Of a DNA stretch of 24,386 nucleotides, positions 6,911 through 14,061 are shown one piece after another (positions within the stretch are counted from its first letter, which is position 1; each line of letters opens with the position of its first letter). A program made the position numbers and the translations under genes. The notes beneath the pieces were generated by a model, which saw nothing but the letters and a program-made list of their open reading frames with translations, was not told the DNA's origin and searched no databases. This DNA is from a virus. Location of the stretch: IMG/VR virus record IMGVR_UViG_3300045970_000204, positions 1-24,386 of that record; one strand, written 5' to 3'.

Positions 6911-7348
6911 TTATTCAAGTCCCGCAAGGCGACGGAAACGCTTGCGTGTTGCAGCAGCTTCTTCCTTCAGTGCATCACTCTTCTTGGCTTCAACGACTGA
7001 AACTGGCGTGCTGCTCTCAGCCTCACATGCCAGCTTGCACTTGTCGATGCCGATGCGCTTCACGACCTGGTAGGTCTTCGTGCTGTCGCCGCAGTTGATG
7101 CCAACTGAGAAGACGATGTCAAATGCAACGATGGTGTCATTCGCTGCTGCGTAGGTAACTGGAGAGATTGTGTTGGCGTACACCGTGATGGCTGATACAT
7201 CGTAGCCGTTTGTCGGCGCGCCGATGGCGATGCTGCTGTCGTAACTCATCTCAGGTGCAGTCATCACAGACTGCACGTCTCCGCCAACAACGCCCATCGC
7301 TGGCGCGCTGATCATTGGCATGTTCATTTCGTTGGTGGTCTCAGCCAT
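6911..7348 (-). CDS. Unrecognised small probable late protein, 145 aa
   Basis: A Met/Pro/Ala-rich N-terminus (residues 1-35) leads into a beta-rich middle (about 48-95, with ITVYANTISPVTY and VAFDIVFSVGINCG). Then comes KTYQVVKRIGIDKCKLACEAES and a basic helical tail (KEEAAATRKRFRRLAGLE). Three Cys residues (in INCG, DKCKL and LACEA) might form a site or bond, though a phage cytoplasmic protein would keep them reduced. No signal peptide or membrane segment is present. GGAGAG 8 bases before the ATG is a good ribosome binding site, and a TGTAAATA motif lies 27 bases before the ATG. I do not recognise the family. Confidence 0.5.
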   Translation of the reverse strand: MAETTNEMNMPMISAPAMGVVGGDVQSVMTAPEMSYDSSIAIGAPTNGYDVSAITVYANTISPVTYAAANDTIVAFDIVFSVGINCGDSTKTYQVVKRIGIDKCKLACEAESSTPVSVVEAKKSDALKEEAAATRKRFRRLAGLE

Positions 7349-7363
7349 CGTATCTCTCCATCA

Positions 7364-8038
7364 TTAGATAGAGCTATTTACAGCGTGCAGCCAATAGGCG
7401 GCTGCCCGATCCCGCAGCTCTTCCATGTGATCAGCCAGCTTCACCTTGAACTCCATCGGAAACCCAGTGTCTGCGACCATGAGGATGATGCCATCTTCGA
7501 TGGTGGTGCCAAACATCTCATTGTGGGCGAGTGCGTAGAAGGCGAGCTGCACCTTGTACGCGCCGATGTCCTTGTGTCCCTTCAACCGACCAGCGGTCTT
7601 GAAGTCGATGATGACAGGTAGTCGCTTGTAGGTGCCGACGAGATCGCAGCGACCGGCGATCTCGATGCTTGTCGAGTAGAGAGCGCACTCCTGTCCCCAC
7701 ACCTCATCAATCTTGTCGAGCTTCAGCTTGAGCGCCTTGAAGGAAGCCATGTCCGCCTCAGGCACCGAGTGACCGTCGATAGGTGCATCGACCGGTTGCT
7801 TCTTGAGATAGCGCTCAGCCAACAGGTGCACGTTGGTCCCACGATCGGTGGCGGCTTTGCTGATCTCCTGTGCACGTGTGCCTAACGCGTCTTGCCAACG
7901 CTTCAACGAAGCCTTCATCTCAGGCGGCTCAGTGAAGCCCAATATGGTGGTGATCGATGGAAATGCCCCAACTGGGGTAAGATACCAGCGACCACCAAGA
8001 TGTGTTTCTGTCTCAATCTCAGGATACGGATAGCGCAT
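7364..8038 (-). CDS. PD-(D/E)XK exonuclease, RecB/MGME1-like
   Basis: A 224-residue protein with the core of RecB-like nucleases. RGTNVHLLAERYL (66-78) is the family's early helix. E117 in QECALYS, D132 in AGRCDLVG, D145 and K147 in IIDFKTAG form the metal site, and Q164-x3-Y168 in YKVQLAFYALA is the QxxxY motif. The length and SITTILGFTEPPE opening resemble the small phage relatives of mitochondrial exonuclease MGME1, which process single-stranded DNA ends. A role in replication or recombination is likely. The upstream homing-endonuclease gene overlaps its first 20 bases, so no clear ribosome binding site precedes the ATG. All catalytic residues seem present. Confidence 0.8.
   Translation of the reverse strand: MRYPYPEIETETHLGGRWYLTPVGAFPSITTILGFTEPPEMKASLKRWQDALGTRAQEISKAATDRGTNVHLLAERYLKKQPVDAPIDGHSVPEADMASFKALKLKLDKIDEVWGQECALYSTSIEIAGRCDLVGTYKRLPVIIDFKTAGRLKGHKDIGAYKVQLAFYALAHNEMFGTTIEDGIILMVADTGFPMEFKVKLADHMEELRDRAAAYWLHAVNSSI
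7375..7382 (-). promoter_or_regulatory. Candidate late promoter (TGTAAATA)
   Basis: An exact repeat of the octamer at 6365-6372 and extended by a shared AGCT context. It lies inside the last codons of the nuclease gene and 27 bases before the ATG at 7348, which has a GGAGAG ribosome binding site. This spacing fits a normal T4-type late leader. Confidence 0.5.
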
Positions 8039-8672
8039 TGGCTGCTTTCTTTACGAGATAGTGACTGATGCCGAGTGCTTCGCTAGCATCTGTGATTGAG
8101 CGATACTCTACACCACCTACGCATATCTTACGACCCCTCGCTGCACGCATCTTGGCACATACGACCTCACGTTTGTTGGGGTCTCTCTGTCCCAGCTTTA
8201 CCCCAAGACGGCTCAATGACATCTTAGCTTTCGTTTCTGGCGATGCTTTCTTACCAAGCTTTGCCGCTGCCTGCCTTGCTCGCCACTGGTCAGTGCGAGG
8301 TGGTGCCTTCTTACCGCGCCTGCTTTCTGCAGCCTTAGCAATGGTCTCAGGCGACTGCCCTTCGCCAGTGTTGAAGCGCCTGTTTGCAAGTGCAAGATTG
8401 ATGTGCATCGGATTTTTGATTATGTCCAACCTGCGGTGTAGTCGCTCTTCTGCATCATAGGCTTCCTGCCTGGTATCGTATAGCGCAACAACCTGCGTCC
8501 TAAACATCTCAGGATGATGCTCTATCTCTGCTTCCCAGATTTTACGATATCGCCTAGACTTCACGCTGCCGTGATAGCCACGCGCTATTTGCTTGGTGCT
8601 ACTTGACCCAACGTAGAATGGTGGAAGTTTGTTTCCACGATAGGAGGTTAGATAAATGCAGAACTGTTTCAC
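8019..8672 (-). CDS. GIY-YIG homing endonuclease (free-standing, Seg-like)
   Basis: A 217-residue protein. The catalytic GIY-YIG domain occupies residues 4-100: CIYLTSYRG (5-13) for GIY, FYVGSS (19-24) for YIG, then IARGYHGSV with the Arg and His of the motif, and AEERLHRRL carrying the conserved Glu. Residues about 105-165 hold NUMOD3-type repeats (SPETIAKAAESRRGKK, SPETKAKMSLSRLG) that contact DNA, and the C-terminus has a small helix-turn-helix-like part (SITDASEALGISHYLVKKAA, a NUMOD1-type motif). It starts with GTG, overlapping the upstream stop (GTGA), and its stop lies 20 bases inside the next gene. Such enzymes spread themselves between related phages by cutting alleles that lack them. 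The domain architecture is complete. Confidence 0.9.
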   Translation of the reverse strand: MKQFCIYLTSYRGNKLPPFYVGSSSTKQIARGYHGSVKSRRYRKIWEAEIEHHPEMFRTQVVALYDTRQEAYDAEERLHRRLDIIKNPMHINLALANRRFNTGEGQSPETIAKAAESRRGKKAPPRTDQWRARQAAAKLGKKASPETKAKMSLSRLGVKLGQRDPNKREVVCAKMRAARGRKICVGGVEYRSITDASEALGISHYLVKKAANALSVS

Positions 8673-9337
8673 TTTATCCGTTGATTGGCGGCTACTAACC
8701 GCTTCGATGCTGAGCGCATGCGGGTGCGCTTACCCTTGAGGATGCGAATAATCTTCTTCCGACGCCCCGCCAGCCGCAGCTTCATCCGAGTAGACGCCTT
8801 AGCACGTGGCTTTGAGGCGCTCTTCGCTGATGCAACTACACGACCCTTGCGAAAGCCCGACGTCACACGGAAACCACGCTTCAGCTTGTTGCCAGTCCGA
8901 CGGTAGGCGCGCTTGACGCCTTCCTTGATTTCGTTGCCTGGCGCCATAACCTCAGCGTCTGGATCGATTGTATCACCTTCTGCGTCGGTGTCAGGGTTGT
9001 CTTCAGGACCATCGTGCTGCTCAATGCCCATCTCCTTGAGGGTCTTGAGGTCAAGCATGATGCCCTGTGGGTAGGACTTGTCACCATCACGCGACAGGAT
9101 GATGCCGCTGTCACTCACCTCGACATACACAGCGTTGTCATCATGGTCGCGGACCTCACCACTTGCTCCATCCTCAGCAAGGTCAAACAGGATGTTGAGC
9201 TGGTCGATGTCCAACTTCATCGAGAAGCCATCACACGTCAGCAGGATGCCGTGGTGTGCAAGGTGCCCCACATTCCAGCCGTCTTCAGGGACAACTGGTT
9301 GTGGGATCTCCTCAGTGACTTCGCGAATGAGGCGCAT
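8669..9337 (-). CDS. Probable internal head or DNA-binding protein with basic tail, 222 aa
   Basis: I start it at the ATG at 9337, which shares its A with the preceding TGA stop, rather than one codon earlier at a TTG. The N-terminus is MRLIREV, like the short N-termini of the next two genes upstream. Residues about 15-108 form a compact Asp-rich beta/alpha part (GILLTCDGF, AVYVEVSDSGIILSRDG). An acidic stretch (113-135) leads to a strongly basic tail (about 142-222) rich in Lys, Arg, Ser and Ala (KLRLAGRRKKIIRILKGKR). The tail would bind nucleic acid. It resembles the plan of phage head-core or packaged DNA-binding proteins, but I do not recognise a named family. Confidence 0.5.
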   Translation of the reverse strand: MRLIREVTEEIPQPVVPEDGWNVGHLAHHGILLTCDGFSMKLDIDQLNILFDLAEDGASGEVRDHDDNAVYVEVSDSGIILSRDGDKSYPQGIMLDLKTLKEMGIEQHDGPEDNPDTDAEGDTIDPDAEVMAPGNEIKEGVKRAYRRTGNKLKRGFRVTSGFRKGRVVASAKSASKPRAKASTRMKLRLAGRRKKIIRILKGKRTRMRSASKRLVAANQRIK

Positions 9338-10998
9338 CAACGTGTTGGCTGCGTGCCGGTCGGCTCAGTGTTCGGGTTAGCGCGGGTAACACGAGACTTT
9401 GCTTGCGCGAAGGTTGTCGTGAAGCGCTTGACCATTGCCGTCAAGGCACCTGCATTCATCAGCTTGCGATCATTACGGAACTTGGTACCGAGGATCATAC
9501 GTGCATTGCGTGCGAATGCCTCCTCTGGAACTCCAAGCACTTCTACCAACATCATCACAGCATCTGCATACAGATCGGCGCCAGATGGATCGATTGCTTC
9601 AGTCATGGCCTTGTCATCGAGCTCAGCCATTGCGTCCGATGGCTTCAGACCCATGCGAACTGCCAGCATGCGAAGTGCAGCCTTCAACTCACCATTGTCT
9701 TCGATGTCCTTTGATGCCTTGTAAAGGGCGGTGCCGACCACGCCGGGGCCAGTCGTTGAGACCAGGCTCTCAGGCATGCCAAGCTTCACGAGCACTGTCT
9801 CGAGCTGCTTCTGCAGGAAGTTGCCACGCTTGAGGCGGCCTTCTTGGACAGGTGCTGGCTCAGCAGCGATCTTCTTGCCCTTCACAGTAGCAAACAGATC
9901 AAAGAAGGCGTTGAAGGCACGACGCACCGTGAGGTTGGTGCGAAGCAGCTCAGCAGCTTCAGCAACGCTCTCCTCAGCACCAGCGCTGTTGAGCTTGTTG
10001 CCAGGCACGCCAATGAGTGAGAATAATTGGATGATCTTCTTCGGCAGTGGATAGCGCAGCTTCGATGCCAGCGCCTGTTGCTGTGCATCAAGCATGATGT
10101 CATAGCCGTCACCGTCACGGTCACGTGCTCGCTGATTTGATTGTTGCTTGCGCTGGCGCATGCCAGCTTCATCAAGCTGGCTCTCAGCCAGAACGCGTGT
10201 CAGAAACTTGTTACCAATACTCATGTTTGCTCCTTGGGCTTCTACACCCTCTTTGACCTTCTTCATCTTGCTGCCAACGTTTGACAGGTTTGAGTGCTTG
10301 TCGCCCTTCTTAGGGGCAGGCTTTGAAGCCGCTGTCTCTTCCTCTTCAGGCTCTTCCTCAGTAGAGGCAGCTGGCTTCTTCTTTGGTTTCTCAGCCTTCG
10401 GCTCTTTCTCTTCAGGCTCATCAGCCTCTGCCTTGTCTACGGGGGCTTCATCCTCAGGAGATGTGTCATCAGCTGCGATGACGTCCATGTCATCATCGTT
10501 TTCATCATCTGTCGGTGCTTCATCGCCCAGGCTTGGGTCGCCGATGTCAGCGCTGTCGTCGAGATCGACGTCGTCGCCTTCTTCACCAGCAGCGTCAGGA
10601 CCAGTGCCCTTCGGCCAGACCACGTCGACGATGTCGAAGCGAGTAGCCAAGTCATTGATGGCTTCCTCGATGTCGTCTTCCATGCCGAGCATCTTCTTCA
10701 TCTCAGCTTCGAAGGCGTCGGCTTGGGTGGCATTCACGTAGACCTTGACTACCTCACCATCACTGGTCTCCAGTCCGTAGACGACGGTTTCAACGTCATC
10801 ATTCAGGTCACTGGCCTTCTCGAGGTAGTTGGCAACGTCAGATCCGGTAATCTTGCCATCTGCGTTGATGGTGTTGCGCATCAGCGAAAACTTTACATCA
10901 CCAGACCCTGCCTTGGCAGACACGTCATTCTTGCCTGCATCTGAGCCGTCACTCTTCGTGAGGTCATTGGCAGAAAACTCCTGTAGGAGACTTTTCAT
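9337..10998 (-). CDS. Large acidic probable internal head protein, 553 aa
   Basis: The N-terminus MKSLLQEF resembles T4 capsid-targeting peptides (hydrophobic residues followed by x-Glu). Residues 1-128 form a small folded part. Residues 132-222 are extremely acidic (runs such as DDVDLDDSADIGD and TDDENDDD) and then alternate with Lys/Pro (EPKAEKPKKKP). The remaining 310 residues are mostly helical with charged linkers, including FLTRVLAESQ and VKRFTTTFAQAKSRV. There are no enzyme motifs and no Cys. Its ATG overlaps the stop of the 883-aa gene (ATGA) after a GGAG site, and its stop touches the next gene, so all three are made together. A scaffold or internal head protein is the best inference. 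Confidence 0.5.
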   Translation of the reverse strand: MKSLLQEFSANDLTKSDGSDAGKNDVSAKAGSGDVKFSLMRNTINADGKITGSDVANYLEKASDLNDDVETVVYGLETSDGEVVKVYVNATQADAFEAEMKKMLGMEDDIEEAINDLATRFDIVDVVWPKGTGPDAAGEEGDDVDLDDSADIGDPSLGDEAPTDDENDDDMDVIAADDTSPEDEAPVDKAEADEPEEKEPKAEKPKKKPAASTEEEPEEEETAASKPAPKKGDKHSNLSNVGSKMKKVKEGVEAQGANMSIGNKFLTRVLAESQLDEAGMRQRKQQSNQRARDRDGDGYDIMLDAQQQALASKLRYPLPKKIIQLFSLIGVPGNKLNSAGAEESVAEAAELLRTNLTVRRAFNAFFDLFATVKGKKIAAEPAPVQEGRLKRGNFLQKQLETVLVKLGMPESLVSTTGPGVVGTALYKASKDIEDNGELKAALRMLAVRMGLKPSDAMAELDDKAMTEAIDPSGADLYADAVMMLVEVLGVPEEAFARNARMILGTKFRNDRKLMNAGALTAMVKRFTTTFAQAKSRVTRANPNTEPTGTQPTR

Positions 10999-13646
10999 TT
11001 CTTTGCTCCATCCTTAGGACGTGGAAACTTGTAACGGGAGATGTCAGGATTGCGCTTCATCATGACTGTCTTGCGATTGTTCTTGCCGAAGATTGGCTGT
11101 TGATAGCTTGCAACACTGCCAGCGGTAGTTGCTGCGGCAGGTCCGATAGGAGATGCACCACCAGGTCCACCAGCAGCGGCGGCCATGGCGCCAGCAGCTT
11201 CACCATCTTCAGTAATAGCAGTCACTCGTTGTAGCAGCTTCATCTCTTGGACCATCTGATCATTCTCACCATTGGCATTCAGCAGCAAGTTGTCGTAGAT
11301 CACGCGCAGGCGATAGGCAAGTGGTGAGTTAGCAGCAAACTGCTGAATGTAGTAGAACAGCTTGGTGTGGAACTTAACCTTCTCATCAAAGGATAGCTCA
11401 CTGTACCCAAACGTTCCATTCAGGAGTGTATTTACGCGGTCGTTGTTCATTCCTGGTGTTCTGAGCAGGACTGCAAACGCCTTGCGGTGCTCAGCCCATT
11501 CCACCTTGCGGACCTTGCCATAGCTCAGATCCATGTGCAGGAAGCGCCAGTAGCTGGCAGGCACGTGACGCACCTGCTGGAAGATCTGCTTTGCAACCTT
11601 AGGACCAACCAGCTTCTTGACCGCAGGTGTGCCTGAGCGCCATACCACGTAGCCCCAGAAGTTCAGCGGCGACATCTCCTTGTTCCAGCTCGTGAGACGC
11701 ATGTGCGTCTGGTCACGAAGCAGCTTGATGCCGGTGGTGTCATCAGCTTGGTAGATGATCGAGGCCATCATGTAAACTGCCAGATAGGTGTTCAGGATTG
11801 TCCATGCGTCACGGCCATGGTACTGCGATACGTCGGTGACGATGCGCTTCTCAGCCAGCATGTGCTCACTGAGCGTCTTCACAAACTCGATGTCGCCGCC
11901 CCAGTCAACCTCCATATCAGCAAGCGCATCCCACAGCGCGTCCTCATGCACTGACTGATCTGTCTTGATCTCAAACTCATAGCCACCGCCCTCAGCATCA
12001 TCGCGGATACGCTTGAGCTTGACGCCCTTCTTTCCACCAATCGTCTTTGAAGCCAACGCAGTCATGATGCGGTGCTCTTGCACATTCGCCTCATCTGGGT
12101 TTGAGCTGGCAGTAGGGCTTAGGGTGATGTTCCAGATCCTATCGCCCTTGCTTTCGGCAACTGGTTCGGTTGGCTCAGCAGGTTCAATCTCATGCACTGC
12201 CTTGGCGATCTTGCCATACAGCAGGGCTACCAACTGCACGAGGCTCTTGGTCTTGGCAACCTTCTCACCCAGCTCGGTGACATCTCTCTTGGCTTCAGCG
12301 TACGCAACGAGCGTACGACGAATGACCTCGGCGCTGAGACCCATCGTCTTGCCGCTCTTGAGCTTCAACTGAAATTCATCCTTGTTGGCCTTGAAGTCCT
12401 TCAGTGACTGCTCGAGCTCAGCCTTGGTGTTGTCGATGAGCGCGGCGATCTTGGTCTTGATGCCACGATAGTCATCGTTGTTGGTCAGTTCCTTGGCTAC
12501 GTTCTTGACGGTCTCTTCAGCCGTTGTGCCCTTGACTGTCTGAAAGATCTTCTTGGCAGTCTGGGTGCGTGCCAGATCCTGGTTGCCCAGCAGATCTGCG
12601 ATCGTGATCTTCAGCTGACCCAGCATACCGCCACGTGCCTCAAGGCTGGCCTGTGGGTCGAGTGTCTTGATGGTGCCTGAGATTGATCCGCGAACTGCAT
12701 GGTTGAACTGGTTCATCGTCGTGAACGTGTCCTTATCAACCAGCTTGACCTGCTCACCATTGTCTGGGTCGCGAAGCACAACACCCTCGACGCCGTTGTC
12801 CTCATCTGCTGAGAGGTCATCTGCTGCGAGTGGGGACTTGATCTTGCTAACGAACTTGTCGAGCAGCTCCTTCTTGATTGGCAGCTTGAAGTCGGTCAGG
12901 ATCTTGGCCAGGATCTGCGACTTCAGCACCTTCGCGGCTGGGCGGATCTCCTTGTCGATAGCACCGAGCGATGCAGTCGCCAAGTCAAAGTTGGTGATGG
13001 TCTTGCCCTCAAGTGGGGCACGCTGACGCAGATAGTCCTGCAGTTTTGCGAGCTGCTTTGCTACGTCAGTGGTCTTCAGATGGGTTGTGTCTAACTTCTG
13101 CACACCCACAAACTGGAAGAGGACATCAGTAGGAGTGAGCTTCAGGTTGACGCCATCAATGGTGTCGACGGTCTGAACGCTGACGGTGACTGTCGTGTTG
13201 TTGAAGCTGTTGGCCAGCTGGTCTACGATGGCATCAGGGGTGCCCTCAACACCGCGCAGGAAGGCGATGTAGTTACGACCACCAGCGCCGTAGGTGACAG
13301 CATTCGGTTGACGCCCGTAGAGGACCTCGATCTCGACCGTAGATCCTGGATTGAGGACCTTCTTGATCTCACTTTCCTTAGCCTTCAGCGCCGCATGGGC
13401 AGCCCGAAAACCGTTGTAGGCAGCGAAGTACGGATACTCCTTCTCCTCGTACATGTTCTCAGCGTTCTTGCGCTTGCCTGCACGGGATGTAAACAACCGA
13501 CCATCGTCATCGATACCGAACCACAAATTGGCACCATCGAGTTTCTCGGCTGCTTGTAGTTTAGCCAGGTTGCCCACCACCTTGATGAAGGTCTGGAGAT
13601 CCAGATCTTCCAAATGTTGGATGCCTTCGGTGATTAGTTTGATCAT
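10995..13646 (-). CDS. 883-aa protein with N-terminal ligase-type nucleotidyltransferase domain
   Basis: Residues about 25-310 carry the covalent nucleotidyltransferase signature of ATP-dependent DNA/RNA ligases. Motif I is EK35-L-D37-G38 with the candidate nucleophile Lys35; motif Ia is TS54-R55-AGK; a motif III-like EIEVLYG lies at 105-111; motif IV is E287-G-V-V-L-R; and motif V is VK301-L-V. All key residues are present. The long remainder is mainly helical (coiled segments about 370-480, a hydrophobic helical part about 610-810), then an Ala/Gly/Pro-rich low-complexity stretch and a basic tail. The N-terminal MIKLITEG matches the T4 prohead protease cleavage rule (L/I-x-E, then G/A), suggesting targeting into the head. 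The substrate is unknown. It is much longer than known phage ligases, so the C-terminal two thirds are probably structural. Confidence 0.65.
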   Translation of the reverse strand: MIKLITEGIQHLEDLDLQTFIKVVGNLAKLQAAEKLDGANLWFGIDDDGRLFTSRAGKRKNAENMYEEKEYPYFAAYNGFRAAHAALKAKESEIKKVLNPGSTVEIEVLYGRQPNAVTYGAGGRNYIAFLRGVEGTPDAIVDQLANSFNNTTVTVSVQTVDTIDGVNLKLTPTDVLFQFVGVQKLDTTHLKTTDVAKQLAKLQDYLRQRAPLEGKTITNFDLATASLGAIDKEIRPAAKVLKSQILAKILTDFKLPIKKELLDKFVSKIKSPLAADDLSADEDNGVEGVVLRDPDNGEQVKLVDKDTFTTMNQFNHAVRGSISGTIKTLDPQASLEARGGMLGQLKITIADLLGNQDLARTQTAKKIFQTVKGTTAEETVKNVAKELTNNDDYRGIKTKIAALIDNTKAELEQSLKDFKANKDEFQLKLKSGKTMGLSAEVIRRTLVAYAEAKRDVTELGEKVAKTKSLVQLVALLYGKIAKAVHEIEPAEPTEPVAESKGDRIWNITLSPTASSNPDEANVQEHRIMTALASKTIGGKKGVKLKRIRDDAEGGGYEFEIKTDQSVHEDALWDALADMEVDWGGDIEFVKTLSEHMLAEKRIVTDVSQYHGRDAWTILNTYLAVYMMASIIYQADDTTGIKLLRDQTHMRLTSWNKEMSPLNFWGYVVWRSGTPAVKKLVGPKVAKQIFQQVRHVPASYWRFLHMDLSYGKVRKVEWAEHRKAFAVLLRTPGMNNDRVNTLLNGTFGYSELSFDEKVKFHTKLFYYIQQFAANSPLAYRLRVIYDNLLLNANGENDQMVQEMKLLQRVTAITEDGEAAGAMAAAAGGPGGASPIGPAAATTAGSVASYQQPIFGKNNRKTVMMKRNPDISRYKFPRPKDGAKK

Positions 13647-13650
13647 CGAC

Positions 13651-13658
13651 TATTTATG
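13651..13658 (-). promoter_or_regulatory. Candidate late promoter (CATAAATA) directly before the start codon
   Basis: CATAAATA on the - strand, four bases before the ATG at 13646 and just after a hairpin. No ribosome binding site lies between. A T4-type start point would fall at or next to the ATG. Confidence 0.5.
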
Positions 13659-13662
13659 AGCA

Positions 13663-13692
13663 AAGGGCAAGGAAGTCGCCCTCCTTGCCCTT
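13663..13692 (-). terminator. Hairpin terminator downstream of the 90-aa gene
   Basis: AAGGGCAAGGA (13663-13673) pairs with TCCTTGCCCTT (13682-13692): an 11-bp stem with an 8-base loop. On the - strand it is followed by T-T-T-G-C-T-C, a weak U tract. It separates the 90-aa gene from the next late-type promoter. Confidence 0.55.
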
Positions 13693-13715
13693 CTTCGAAC
13701 TACGTACTGGGCGAC

Positions 13716-13988
13716 TTAGACTGCTGGTGCAGCGTCAGCTGGTGCAGCGTCAACAGTAGCCTCATTGGCGGCAGTTGCTGCAGCTTCAAGTTCCTTCTTG
13801 ACAGCAGCGGTGATCTGGTTGCCGACGGACTGCATGGCAGCCTGGCACTTGACCACGTCGAGCTGGGCCTTCTGCAGGTCAGCATTGAACGTGTTGTAGA
13901 TCGTGACGGCCTGTTGGACGCCTTCGCTGAAGGTGGCCACGTCGTAGGAAACGCCGTCGAGGGTGATGGTGCGAGCTTGCTCGGTCAT
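13716..13988 (-). CDS. Small helical protein, DUF6447-like, 90 aa
   Basis: It opens with a short beta hairpin (TITLDGVSYDVATFSEG), followed by a long amphipathic helix (about residues 24-72, VQQAVTIYNTF...LQKAQLDVVKCQAAM) and an Ala/Pro-rich tail (AAPADAAPAV). This plan, G-x-x-Y-x-x-x-x-x-S followed by a coiled-coil helix, is that of small phage and bacterial proteins I know as DUF6447; the family name is from memory and uncertain. AGGAG lies 6 bases before the ATG, and an exact TATAAATA late promoter lies about 55 bases upstream. It is flanked by its own promoter and a hairpin terminator, so it is probably a strongly expressed single-gene late transcript. Function unknown. Confidence 0.6.
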   Translation of the reverse strand: MTEQARTITLDGVSYDVATFSEGVQQAVTIYNTFNADLQKAQLDVVKCQAAMQSVGNQITAAVKKELEAAATAANEATVDAAPADAAPAV

Positions 13989-14042
13989 AGTGAACTCCTG
14001 TAGGGATGGGTTTGGGATTGGGGTGGATGGGTATCCAGTTGG

Positions 14043-14050
14043 TATTTATA
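14043..14050 (-). promoter_or_regulatory. Late promoter, exact T4 consensus TATAAATA
   Basis: An exact match to the T4 late promoter octamer on the - strand, 12 bases after the helicase stop and 55 bases before the ATG at 13988. It marks the border between replication genes and late genes. Confidence 0.65.
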
Positions 14051-14061
14051 TCGGCTGGGCG

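Noticed and set aside
9338-9340. TTG start one codon upstream for the basic-tail protein
   Set aside because: The ATG at 9337 overlaps the preceding stop in a TGATG junction, the usual form of coupling in this operon, so a TTG start is unnecessary.
9014-9724. + strand open frame (236 codons) opposite the acidic head-protein genes
   Set aside because: Spans two real - strand genes and reflects their Asp/Glu codon bias; no sign of a real product.
11424-11432. GTAAATA inside the 883-aa gene on the - strand
   Set aside because: It lies deep inside a coding region with no start codon placed to use it.
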